Source: Enoplolaimus lenunculus
Lineage: Eukaryota > Nematoda > Enoplea > Enoplida > Thoracostomopsidae
Length of the DNA stretch: 64,000 nt
Assembly (NCBI GenBank): GCA_030248215.1
Contig: JASANG010000442.1
Location: 145,765 to 209,764 of the forward strand
Direction of reading: 5' to 3'
Shown piece by piece: positions 13,337 to 24,290 of this stretch. The first letter of the stretch is position 1. Every line of letters starts with the position of its first letter. The notes beneath the pieces are model-generated. The model was not told where the DNA came from, searched no databases, and was given only the letters and a program-made list of their open reading frames with translations. The position numbers and the translations under genes were made by a program.

Positions 13337-16300
13337 TCAGTCATTTGTTGACGTAGATTCCATCGGTTTTGAACAAGGACGCAGCAGTGAAAGAGCCTGC
13401 GACACAGCCAAAGACGATGTAGGTGAAACTTGTGTACCTTAAAATAAAAATAATGTGACAGTACAGTTTTGAAATCCCACAACTGGAGCGAAATAGTTAT
13501 GCACTTCGCTAAAAACTGTCTTGACAAGTTGAACCTAGATAAACGCGAAACATCAAGCTTTTAAAATAACATTGCTGAGATCTCGGCTATTCGTATCAAT
13601 TCTAACAACACTACATAGTACACACTGCGAAATATCAGATAATTCAGTTAAAGCGACAGTTCAATGAGAGTAATGGTACAATGCAAAAATCCGAGCGAGA
13701 TTTTTTCGCAATAGACACTAAGTAAAAAAAATTTTAGATGACTACAAAAATTTAGGACCTGTATCCATGAAACCCTAAAATTAAAGTTATAACACAAAAC
13801 TTAACGCAAAGTAGGATCACGAGGAGGTATGTATAACTGTGAATAACGAAACCCTACTCATAAGACACACTGTCATCAAGTCTGAATTTATTGCGATTTT
13901 GCTACAAACAAAAATCATAAGTTTCGCAAAGCTTTTCTTACCGCCAAATTCTGTCATTTTGAACCCAGGTTGAGTAGACGTGGACGGTAAATAATTGAAC
14001 AACTGTTCGCAGCCATCAAATATGCTTCCCTCGATTTTAGGTAAAAGTCCAGCGATCGAATTGTCCGGAGAAAATCCTAATCCTTGAAGCGAAGAATCTT
14101 CAGACGTTTCCATTATGCCTTGTTCAATGTCACCTGCCATGTTTTCGTCCGGCAAAATCAAAAATCGATACGTGTACGACTGGTTTTTGACTTTTTCAAC
14201 GATTTTCTAAACAACAAAAGTGAATCTATATTGAATCGTAAATCATCTGTCATTTAATGACAAAATACTGCATACGTAATTAACTTGTCAAGAAGCAAAC
14301 ACAAAATTTATTAGTAACTTTAGCGTGATTTGTTTTCACTCAAGTAGAAGTTAGCAATAAACTAAATACATAGTTTTTCAGTCACTTTACAACAATAAAG
14401 CACACAACAAACTGAAACAATTTTCACAAACTTATACAATTATTACTGAGGTTCGCATACCTTTTTGTAATAATACCGCAAAATGCGACTCATTTTTTCA
14501 TAGTTCATCGTTGGTCTATTTTTCACAATGCCCCACAAACAAGACACCATTGTAGCGTTTAATATTTTGAACTCCCTTGCAGTTCTGTCAGTCCATTCAA
14601 TCAATGGAGCGTAGTAGTCGTGCTCAAGCAGCGTAAACAAAAACTTCCACAGAGTTGTTTGATGACCAGCGACCAAATCAACTAAAAATGTTTCATTGTA
14701 AGAGCATTTTTAATAAATTCGGTATATACATCACATAAAGATTACATTAGTCGTTCATTGACTATGAACGCTATAATAATTATGAAGAGAAAAATTTAAG
14801 TCACCATAAACCACCACTGCCGTTACAGTTATCAACAGCAAACCTATTTTAGTCCTGGGTTCTACTACAGGTCGACATCGATTAGTTTAATTACTGCTTG
14901 AAAATGCTCTCACCACTGGCTGATAAATCATGCTTAATGAGGTCTTTCAGTTTTCATAATAATTGCGAGAAATACTTTTAGTAATTGTGTTTCATCTAAA
15001 AATTTGAGTTTGAGTAATTAATTTCAGAGATTTTCTTGCTGTTCAGTCTTATTATAGTAACAGTCAAACGAAAAAAATAGTTTTGAAATTCAAGGTTGGT
15101 CTCAAAGCGACTATCTAATATGCAGCTCGTACCAATGCCCAACCAACCTTTTAATTTCTCAAAATAGATCCTCTCTTCTCCCGTGGGCTTAAGAAAATCG
15201 TTCGCCAATGCGGTGGATGTCTGAGCACTCGAAGTTGTAGCAGCGGCAGACCCAGCTTGAACTGTATCAATTAAACTTTGGAACGATTGAGGTATTGCAC
15301 CTATCGCAGCAGCTGTCGCAGTATCATTAAGCAATCGATGAGTTGAGAGTAATTTCTGATCAGTTCCCGAGAAAACTCCACTAGTATCAATGAGCGATGC
15401 GCCACCGGTTGCGATTTGAAATCCTTTTAGATATTCGTCTAGATCGTTGACTTGACCACTCGTCGACCCTGACAATTCCACATTTGAATTGAAAGCTCCA
15501 GTCGACTTTAAATGCGCATTCATTTCGCAGTTTCCAACCATAAACGGCGTAGTAGCTTTCAAATGAGGTGTTTTCACAACCTTAAAATGAGTAAGCTTAT
15601 TTCTACGTCACCACAACACATCGAATACTCGACGACTAATATTAGACGGTTAACCGATGTTGGTGTCGAAAAATCAGGACATACGTAGGTTTGTATCGGT
15701 ATCGTTATCATGTTGCGGTTACAAATATTGAGTGTAGGCCTAGCGCCCCAGGAACAGCGTAATACCAGTCGTAGTGGGACTACATTTATTGAGCGAAGCT
15801 CGAACGCACGCAAGCAATTAAGGTAATATGCAAATTAGTTATTAGCTAACTATTCATTTATCGATTTTGGAGGTTTTTAAATAATTTCCTAAGATTCCTC
15901 GCACCCAAGAACCCTTCAGCCACCCTAATAATTATTGAAATCATTTAAAAAGTCATAATTTTTTCTCGTCAATTAAGCAAATATGCAAATTAGCTATTAG
16001 CTAACTATTCGATAATCACTTTTAAAGGTTTGTAGATAATTTATTCCGATTCTTCGCACCCGAAAACCCATTATTGCTGAAATTAGATTGCTTGTAACCC
16101 TAATAATTAGTGAAACATTGTAAAAACGCCTAATTTAGGCTTATCAATTATGCTTATATGCAAATTATCTATTAGCTAACTACTCAATTATCGGTTTTAG
16201 ACGTTTGCAAACAATTTATTCAGATTGCTCGCACCAAAAAACCTTCAGTAAACCGTAATAATTATTGAAATAATTTAAAAAGTCCTAATTTTGTCTTGTC

Positions 16301-18728
16301 AATTAAGCTAATATGCAAATTAGCTACTAGCTAACTATTCGATAATCGGTTTCGGAGGTTTGTAAACAATTTATTCAGGTTCCTCGCACCCAAAAACCTT
16401 TAGTAAACCCTAATAATTATTGAAATAAATTAAAAAGTCCTAGTTTTGTCTTGTCAATTAAGCTAATATGCAAATTAGCTATTAGCTAACTATTCAATTA
16501 TCGGTTTTGGATGTTTGTAAACTATTTATTCAAATTGCTCGCACCTAAAAACCCTTTAGTGCTGAAATTATATTGCTTTGAACCTTAATAATTAGTTAAA
16601 TATTGTAAAGTCCTAATTTAGGCTTATTAACTATGCTAATATGCAAATTATCTATTAGCTAACTGGTTAAGTATCGGTTTTGGCGGTTTGTAAACAGTCT
16701 ACGCAAATTTCTCGCACCCAAAAACCCTTTAATGCTAAAATTATATTGCTTCTAACTGTAATAATTAGTGAAATATTGTGGAAAGTCCTAATTTAGGCTT
16801 AATTAATTATGCAAAATTAGCCTGTAGCTAATAAACGGCTTAAAATTTTGAAACCCCAATGCGAGGTTAACACCCCAAGATAATTGGCTTTCAAACAAAA
16901 AAGTTTATCAAAATCGGTTCAGCCGTTCCTGAGATTCTTATTGGACGGACAGACGGACGGACGGACATCCAGCTTTCGATCCCCAAGTACAAAACATAAA
17001 ACGCTTCGCGAAACTCCGAGCTTCGCTCGGAGTTTCGATTCGCTTAACAATGTCGATTCACTAGAGAATCGCGAATACAGTTAATACTTTGTTTTCGGTT
17101 GTCATGCAAGCTACTCGTGAGACCGCAATATAAGCTATTTGACCTACTTACTTTCCGATTAATCTAATATGCAACTTAGTTATCAGTTAATATTCATTGA
17201 CTAGCTTTGGAGGTTTATAAACAATTTATTCAGATTTGTCGCACCCAAAAACCCTTTAGTACAGAATTTGATTGCTTGTAACCCTACTTATAAGTGAAAT
17301 AATTTAAAAATTCTTAATTTAGGCTTAACCAATTAAGCTAATATGCGAATAAGCTATTAGTTAACTATTTAGTTACCAGTCTTGAAGGTTAATAAACAAT
17401 TTATTCTGATAGCTCGCATCCAAAAACTCTTCAGTAATCCTAATAATCAGTGAAATAATTTAAAAAGTCCTAAGTCAGCCTTATTGGTTAAGCTAATATG
17501 CAAATTAACTATTATCTAACTATTCATTATAAACAATTCATTCTGATTGCTCGCACCCAGAAACCCTTCAATAACCCTAACAATTACGTAGTCAAATAAT
17601 TTAAAAAGCCCAATTTAGGCTTATCAGTTAAGATAATATGCAAATTAGCTAATAGCTAACTATTTAATTATTTATGCTCATTAGTTAAGCTAATCGAGGA
17701 TTCAGCAAATGTATCGCTGTATTATTGAAATATGTATTTGATGCCTCACAAATAAAATTTCGCTGTGAATCTATGAATTTTCATAGTTACGCAATAATTA
17801 TTAGCAGATATTCTGAAAACATATAAAAACTATGAAAAAAAACAAAAATTACGAAAAATCCCTAGAAATAATTTATTTGAAAATTTTAATATTTTCGGCG
17901 TCGACCATAGATTAATCGAGACCGCCCATCTATGGTAAATATATATACCTGCTCCGGGAGTTTCATTTTACGTTTACTCGCACCAACGGATGATCGCGCC
18001 GTTGGCGAGGACGCTCCAGACGGCGGCGTCTGACTAAATGAGACGTCTTCTCTGACCGTGGTGTTATCTTCTGTACTAGTTGATGCTTTAGCTGGCGCCG
18101 AATCACACGACCGATCAGTGGCTTCAAGACTAGCCTCCTCCACAAATAGATTTGATTTGCAGACACCCCCAATTGCGCCTCGTAAAAATTCAGAGCACTC
18201 CAACAAAGCGGTATGGTTGTCTTTCCGACTGTCATTGCTGCTATTTGCAACAAAGCCAGTCGAACAACTTTCGTTATGTTTACTGTCTGATGAATCATTA
18301 TCCGCGTTATAGCGATCTCCTGCTTCGAATCCAGAGGAGCCCAAGTTCGTATTAGCGCTACCAGAACACATCAATTTCGACTGCCCTTTATTCATAACAT
18401 TTTTGCTATCTTCTTTCTGAGATTGGTCCAATCCATTAGCAATCGAACAGATCTGATTTACATTGCAGCTAGAACTTAAAACGTTATCATTTAACAATAT
18501 ACCCATAGTAGAAGCACTCGGTTGCTTTGAACCGGCTTTGGTCGCTGACATCTTTGCGCTGCCCCATTTGGCTTCGAACAAAGCAATGTCGTTCACACGA
18601 CATCGAGCACATGATTCACATGTACACTGATCAATATTAAGCACTTGAAATAGTCGAATCAATTGATGTGTTGTAAATCTTACTAACAAATTAGTACTAT
18701 CGCATTTACCACATTCCGAACGCAACAT
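13337..18728 (-). CDS. Divergent ETS-domain transcription factor (5 exons)
   Basis: Exons on the minus strand are 17949-18728, 15133-15580, 14461-14681, 13942-14206 and 13337-13437; phases agree and give 604 residues. The ETS domain covers about residues 415-500: it opens with HQTTLWKFLFTLLEHDYY, has LWGIVKN, then the recognition helix PTMNYEKMSRILRYYY with both DNA-contacting arginines, and closes with NQSYTYRFLI after the exon 3/4 junction. Residues 1-409 are mostly low-complexity and Ser/Thr-rich; near the start is a Cys group (CGKC, then CTCESCARC) that I do not recognise. No PNT domain is visible. Known ETS proteins bind GGAA/T sites in the nucleus. Core positions are so changed that I cannot place it in a subfamily. 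The link between exons 1 and 2 rests only on phase and splice sites. A splice acceptor sits directly before the ATG. Confidence 0.8.
15755..17060. mobile_element. Tandem-repeat-bearing DNA element (copy 1, plus orientation)
   Basis: It begins near GTAGTGGGACTACATTTATT then GAGCGAAGCTCGAAC, and contains about six repeat units. It then has a unique right module with 'gttcctgagattct', a (GGAC)n tract at 16943-16967 and a hairpin at 17009-17037 (13-bp stem, TTC loop). The inverted copy at 23320-24290 shows the same start and order, and ends at GCTTCGCTCAATAACG, so ATTGAGCGAAGC is inverted at the two ends. This layout (ends, ~160-bp core repeats, tetranucleotide tract, 3' hairpin) resembles Helentron-associated HINE/'Pearl' elements; that is inference. 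Confidence 0.6.
15820..17690. repeat. Array of ~155/175-bp repeats with ATGCAAAT octamers
   Basis: Units contain 'aatatgcaaattagctattagctaac', then 'ggttttggaggtttgtaaacaattt', 'ctcgcacccaaaaaccctt' and 'taataattagtgaaat'. Exact ATGCAAAT lies at 15828, 15983, 16158, 16313, 16468, 16641, 17498 and 17638. Spacing alternates between about 155 and 175. The array goes on past the hairpin module, with more worn units from 17150 to 17690. It fills intron 1 of the ETS gene. Confidence 0.85.
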
Positions 18729-18745
18729 TCTGAAATTTGAATATA
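18729..18745 (-). other. Splice acceptor directly before the ETS start codon
   Basis: On the minus strand the sequence is 'attcaaatttcag', one A, then ATG. Either a 5' untranslated exon lies further upstream, or this is a trans-splice acceptor, as used by several invertebrate groups. No donor or leader gene is visible here. Confidence 0.4.
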
Positions 18746-21104
18746 TATAATACCGCAACCAGAATTGTAAATATACAAATTAAAAATGCCAAAACACCGA
18801 ACAAAGAAATCTGGTTGCACTGTGGTAATCGCACCAATATAAACACTGCATACGTAAAAGATATATAATGCTGTTTGTCACGCAGCATGCGTTTAGGCTT
18901 TCTACTTGCGCGTGTGTTTGATACTTCAAATGAACCGTTCTCATAAAGTTATAAGTTTTCATGGTTGTTACAATTTAAATCTTCGCATTTATAATGATAT
19001 AATGTTGCATTGTTGACTTTATCAGTGCGCCTGTTCAGGAAACGTGTTATCTCTTACATTTGTGCTTGAAAAAATTAATTGAAATGAGCCGTTTTCATAA
19101 AATTATAATCTTTTGTGGTTGTTAGGGTTGAAGTCTTCGCCGTTATAACGATGTAAAATTGTATCTTATCTGCTCTTTAAGCATTATATTGTACTAAAAA
19201 AGAATTGGCACTCTATCGGCATTGGCGTATTTTCAAAATAAAAATTGGTATCGGCATTGGTAAACAATTGTTACATCGGCCCATCCACATCCCCATTGAT
19301 AAATTTTTAGAATTTTGTCGCATAGGACACTAGCGTGCACTCTGTGACACGCTGGTTCAGGTGCTGACGCTCGCTTCCCTTGCTCCTACATAGCTATGTC
19401 GCTTCCCTTCGCATTGTTATGTATTCCAATTCCGAGCCTACGGCTGTGATCTTGCTATATATACGTTGGATTTAAATGTATCATAATGTGTTATATCGTG
19501 AAACCACTAATATGCATGCATTATCATATTTCAGCCAAATTTCTTGAAACTTATACCTTTTCCGGCAAAATTCTACTATATCATTTATGTACTTTGTTAC
19601 GTGTGCGTTTTTCTATTTTCCGTGATCTCGTATTTGTGTTTTCATGTTTTCAGGCTGCGCATTCCCTGTCACATTATTTTCTACCAATTCTCACCGAATT
19701 ATATCTATTTGCCATATCTACGTTTGTCATATTTTTAGAAATAATCTACGCTTAGCTAACTAGGACTTCGTAGGATTTCATCGTCTCTAAGAGTAGCCAT
19801 ATTGCAACATTACATCAATTCAATTATGATTGTAATCGCCGCATTTTATAAGCTAGGGACAGTAATGTTGGGGTTTGGCAGCTGTGTGTGCTATTTTATA
19901 GTTTGTCGTATTTTGTAGTTATAATACCCGTAGGCGAATTTAAGCAGCCATAGCGTGCGCTGTCTGAAAAAATTTAACCAAACTTTTTGTAGTTTCTACG
20001 ATTACTCCCTTGCCTGCAATAAGTTTTCAAGTAGCCGAACAATGAGATGATGATGTAAACCGATACTTACACATTACTTCCATGTTATCTGTAACACAGA
20101 AATTTCCAAAACTCAATAACTAGCTAAGTAAAAATTTGATGTCTAACCAGTACACATACAACACTCAGCTCAGTTCAGTTCCTCAGACGAAGCAGCGCCG
20201 TATTTTATTTAAATTTTATAGACTTTCGCCAAGTCAGTGGAATATACACCAACCCCCGCAATAAAAGACTTGCAAGAACACTATTTTTAATACATACCAG
20301 TTGGAAAAATACCGCGAAAAGAGTATCATAAAATTTTGCGCCGGCTAAACCGCTTGGCAGAAAAGCCTTACACAGGTTTGATTTCTCCTAAACTTAAAGA
20401 AACATTGAAGAAAAAGCTGCTAAAGCATTACTTTGCGAGAGAAAGCATTGAAAAGACAAACACAATTTATGTATGAAAACACAAAGTTAAAGTTTTGGTA
20501 GGCGTAGCCCGGTAGCGTAACAACTGCTTACAAAATAATAAAGAATTTTGAATTTTCGTATTGCCAGTTTATCACACAATGGCTAATGTTGAGAACAGGG
20601 GCAGAACAGTATTCAAAGCATATTACTACGCCTAAGCCTAAGCCAAAGTATAAGAATGAGCATATTCCCAAAGCCTGAGCGTAAACTGAAGCGTAAGGCA
20701 AGCAAATAAACATGTCTAAAGCTTTGGCTTATTCTATTGCAGCTCCACAGAAAAACGTTCCGCCCCTGATCTATACATGGGCCCACACAATGAACAAATG
20801 CGTCAAAAGGCTTCGTTCAACGGAACGTTTAACTATATAGCTAGTGAATAGAATTTTGTGGGATTTTTGTTTGACGAGTTAGCAACGTAGCTTGTAAAAT
20901 ATTTTGTCTGCTTTTGCATTGTGTTTGGCGATAAGGTCTGTAACAAATAAACTAAAATTATGAAATAAATCCAAACGGACAACATTAGTACAAGCTAGAG
21001 TTGACCATATTTGGCTCAAAATTTTTTCGACTTGTTCCATTTTTATAAGGGGGAAATGTTTGTAAAACGCTTATAGTGGCTGTCAGAACTGCACTGTTGC
21101 GACG
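18730..21104. other. Intergenic; local duplication at 18927-19010 / 19083-19166
   Basis: Two ~85-bp stretches, 156 bp apart, share 'cataaa.ttataa.ttt', 'tggttgtta' and 'tcttcgc.tttataa.gat', so they look like a diverged direct duplication. At 19195-19310 there is a fragment of the 'atcggcattgg' repeat related to 26066-26350. The rest shows no gene or structure I can support, apart from the TIR element at 20591-20784. Confidence 0.45.
20591..20784. mobile_element. Short TIR element with GCCTAAGCCTAAGCC core (copy 2)
   Basis: Same family as 5929-6071 in inverted orientation: 'gagaacaggggcagaacag' at the left, 'cgcccctgatctatacatgg' at the right, and 'gcctaagcctaagcc' within. Confidence 0.55.
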
Positions 21105-21119
21105 ACCCCGTTCTCTGAA

Positions 21120-21190
21120 GTACACGGTGGAATCGAACCTCGGACCTCTTGCTCGCTAGTAAAGCGCCCTACCCATTGCACCACGCGGCC
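21120..21190 (-). repeat. tRNA-Ala(AGC)-derived sequence, degenerate
   Basis: On the minus strand it reads GGCCGCGTGGTGCAATGGGT then AGGGCGCTTTACTAGCGAGC and AAGAGGTCCGAGGTTCGATTCC. The A-box and B-box promoter elements fit, and the anticodon loop ctAGCga with the following GCAAGAGGT matches animal tRNA-Ala. The acceptor stem does not pair and the anticodon stem has mismatches. It is therefore a pseudogene or a SINE head, not a working tRNA gene. Confidence 0.6.
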
Positions 21191-22020
21191 GATATCATAA
21201 ATTTCCCTAGTACTGCATGTGCACGTAGTACGTGTCTTACATTACACACACTATAAACATACACATGCGACGCCACGTATACCAACTTTGGGAAACGCCT
21301 GGACGAAATAATTTTATGTTCGCAGCATATTCCAAACTGAAGTTACTATTGCTGGTGGGTCAGAAAGTTGGAAGCGCTTCCGCATTGGGAAAACGTTATA
21401 TGTTAAAACACCAGGGTGGGCTATGTTATAAGCAGGCAGCACAAAGGCGATCCGAAAATGTTGGTACTGAACAGGGTACGGTCGTGATGTCCGGTTATGG
21501 ATGTGTTTGCTTGTTCGCAACAACGGCACAGACATGCAACTTTACTTGCGCGCTACGATACTTAGATTATTGTGTTGCCCAAAGGCGTAGTGTGCGCGCC
21601 GCTAAACGCACAACAGTTTATACCTCAAACGCAGCGCCCGCGCTCAATGCGAATCCACTCGCTATCCTCCGCTGACTACTATTGTAACCATATCCCATTC
21701 CAAACCATAAAATTCTAAACGATAACCTTATCACTTGTAAACACCACTTTACAATATAACGACGCCAAAAAGACCTGTGTAAATATGCTGCAAATCATAT
21801 ACTTGGAAACCAGCCTACCTCCGCCTAATTTGTATAATTAGGCGTCGCATAAATAAAGTTCCGCCCATCAAAACAACAATATAAACACAAGCACACACAG
21901 CAACATAGTACACATGGTGTTGAGTATTTCGTCACCACCACTAGTTAAGTAATTAAAACCAATTAATTCAAAAGATTTAATTCAACCAGCGGCGGAATTT
22001 AGTAAAACCAAGAGAAATTA
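21191..22020. other. No supported gene
   Basis: A 147-codon open frame (21232-21675) lies here but has no recognisable domain, lies beside repeat sequence and is less AT-rich than its surroundings. I treat it as chance or repeat-derived. From 21680 to 22020 nothing is visible. Confidence 0.4.
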
Positions 22021-22027
22021 GAGGGGC

Positions 22028-22200
22028 GCAACAGTTACTGCGCCCCACATGCACCACGCAACCCACTTGTGCAACTGCTTTTATCATCGACGATATGTCG
22101 ACCGTATGCTGCGGGCAAGCGTACAGTATACAATGTGCGTTGTATATATTGCATATGCACCAGGACAAGCATGTCTCATATGCTTACATGGCCCAATTTT
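22028..22200. repeat. Dispersed repeat with tRNA-like head (copy 1)
   Basis: It shares 'caccacgcaacc', 'atatgtcgaccgta', 'ggcaagc', 'catatgcaccaggacaag' and 'atgcttacatg' in the same order and orientation with 22815-22985. A hairpin-like 'ggggcgcaac...gcgcccc' sits at the left end. Confidence 0.6.
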
Positions 22201-22354
22201 CAACAAGGTCGTTCCTTGACCGTCCATCCTATTTGCGACTGAATACCGTGTTCAAAGCGTAGTAATTACCATTGCGCTGACGCTGTACCCCCACGTGACC
22301 TTTTAACTAAACAGCTGGATAACCGGACCTCCATAACTGGACCGAACTCTCAGC

Positions 22355-22779
22355 CAGGGTGCAACCGGATACCAGAACCGGCTACGGACATTGAAATTTT
22401 TGCCGGAACAGGAATCGGATATAGTATATGTTAATGTAATTTAATTTTTTGCTGTATTTGTAGCATGTTCAAGGTTTTCGGCTGTTCTATTAAGTTTATA
22501 ATTGCTGTTGATAAACTGAAATTTTTTAATGCAAAAATGCGTTTAACCCCCGCTCTCTTTAAGTTAAAAGTAGCTTAAAACGTCAAAACCTGAACGAACT
22601 TTTTGACTTGCCCAGAAATTTAAACACAGCAAAAAGTTAAAGACGCTCACTTGTAAACGCTGTTTTATGATTTTCGGCACCGCAACCGTAAATATCCGGT
22701 ATCATGCAGGTTTATACCAGATACAGATATTAGTTTTTGCCTGATATTAAGCCGAAACCGGATATCCGGTCGCACCCTA
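22355..22779. mobile_element. CCGG-type hAT MITE with 8-bp target duplication
   Basis: It starts CAGGGTGCAACCGGATACC and ends GGATATCCGGTCGCACCCTA. The flanks are ctctcagc (22347-22354) and ctcttagc (22780-22787), an 8-bp duplication with one mismatch. It is about 425 bp, has no coding frame, and has landed in the tRNA-like head of the next repeat. Confidence 0.75.
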
Positions 22780-22787
22780 CTCTTAGC

Positions 22788-22985
22788 CTACGGATCCTTA
22801 GCGAACTTTCTGTACCACTGCGCCACGCAACCTGCTTGTCCATTTGCTTCTATCGTCAACTATATGTCGACCGTAATGCTGCCGGCAAGCATACTATACA
22901 ATGTGCATTGCATCCATGGCATATGCACCAGGACAAGAATGTTTCACATGCTTACATGAACCAGGTTGAAAACAAAAACAATATT
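22788..22985. repeat. Dispersed repeat with tRNA-like head (copy 2)
   Basis: The minus strand of 22800-22830 reads GGTTGCGTGGCGCAGTGGTA, a good tRNA A-box. The matching B-box-like part lies left of the inserted MITE at about 22320-22350 (minus strand GAGTTCGGTCC). The body matches 22028-22200. Confidence 0.55.
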
Positions 22986-23319
22986 AGTTCTAATATCTAA
23001 TCTACCATCGGGAAACAACGAATCCACGATTTCACCGAATTAGAATCCATTACTAATTTGCCTAATCCGGATCCAAATCTTGTACTTTGCAAACATCTAC
23101 TGAGTACTGATATATGTATCAATAATTTGTTTCAGAATACTGACGCATTGCCAACCGCGGCAGTTAGATCAGGTTAAATGTTTTTAGTTTGCGAGGCTGT
23201 GTGTTTAAAAACTGTGAGTCTGATAACACGCAGATGGAACAAGTAGCATTCCTAATGTTTGTTCATCACTGCGTAACCCTAGGCCTTACAGTTTTGGTAT
23301 ACGGATCCTAGCATCGCCA

Positions 23320-24290
23320 GCTAACGTGACGTTATTGAGCGAAGCGAAACTCCGAGCAAAGCTCGGAGTTTCGCAAAGCGTTTTATGTTTTGTACATGGG
23401 GGTCGAAAGGTGGATGTCCGTCTGTCCGTCCGAAAAGAATCTCAGGAACGGCGGAACCGATTGTGATAAACTTTTTTTGTTTGAAAGCTAATTATCCTGT
23501 GGTGTTAACCTCGCATTGGGGTTTTAAAATTTTGAGCTGTTTATTAGCTACAGGCTAATTTGCATATTTAATTAAGCCTAAATTACCAGTTTCCACAATA
23601 TTTCACTAATTATTACAGTTAGAAGCAATCTAATTTTAGCATTAAAGGTTTTTGGGTGCGAGGAATCTGCGTAGACTGTTTACAAACTTCCAAAACCGAT
23701 GATTGAGCAGTTAGCTAATAGACAATTTGCATATTAGCATAGGTTATAAGCCTAAATTAGGACTTTTTACAATATTTCACTAATTATTAAGGTTAAAAGC
23801 AATATAATTTCAGCACTAAAGAGTTTTTATTTGTATGCAATTTGAATAGATAGTCTACAAACATCCAAAACCGATAATTGAATAGTTAGCTAATAACTAA
23901 TTTGCATATTATCTTAATTGACAAGACAAAACTAGGACTTTTTAAATTATTTCAATAATTTTTATGGTTCACTGAAGGTTTTTGGGTGCGAGGAATCTGA
24001 ATAAATTGTTTAAAAACCTCCAAACCCGATAATTGAATAGCTAGCTAATAGTTAATTTGCATATTAGCTTAATTGACAAGACAAAATTAGGACTTTTTAA
24101 ATTATTCCAAAAATTATAGGGTGGCTGAAGGGTTTTTGGGTGCGAGGAATCTGAGGAAATTGCTTACAAACCTCCAAAACCGATAAATGAATCATTAGCT
24201 AATAACTAATTTGCATATTACCTTAATTGCTTACGTGTGTTCGAGCTTCGCTCAATAAATGTAGTCCCACTACGACTGGTATACATTCCA
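23320..24290. mobile_element. Tandem-repeat-bearing DNA element (copy 2, inverted)
   Basis: It is the reverse-orientation copy of 15755-17060: hairpin at 23345-23373 (13-bp stem CGAAACTCCGAGC, AAA loop), 'gtccgtctgtccgtcc', then five core units with ATTTGCAT at 23558, 23725, 23900, 24055 and 24209, and the end 'tcaataaatgtagtcccact'. It lacks the extra units seen at 17150-17690. Confidence 0.7.

Noticed and set aside
15820-17690. CRISPR-like repeat array
   Set aside because: Repeats are ~155-175 bp without short unique spacers, in an intron of an animal gene.
21120-21190. A working tRNA-Ala gene on the minus strand
   Set aside because: A-box, B-box and anticodon loop fit, but the acceptor stem does not pair and the T and anticodon stems have mismatches; reported as tRNA-derived.
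21232-21675. 147-codon open frame as a gene
   Set aside because: No domain, no splice context and beside tRNA-derived repeats.
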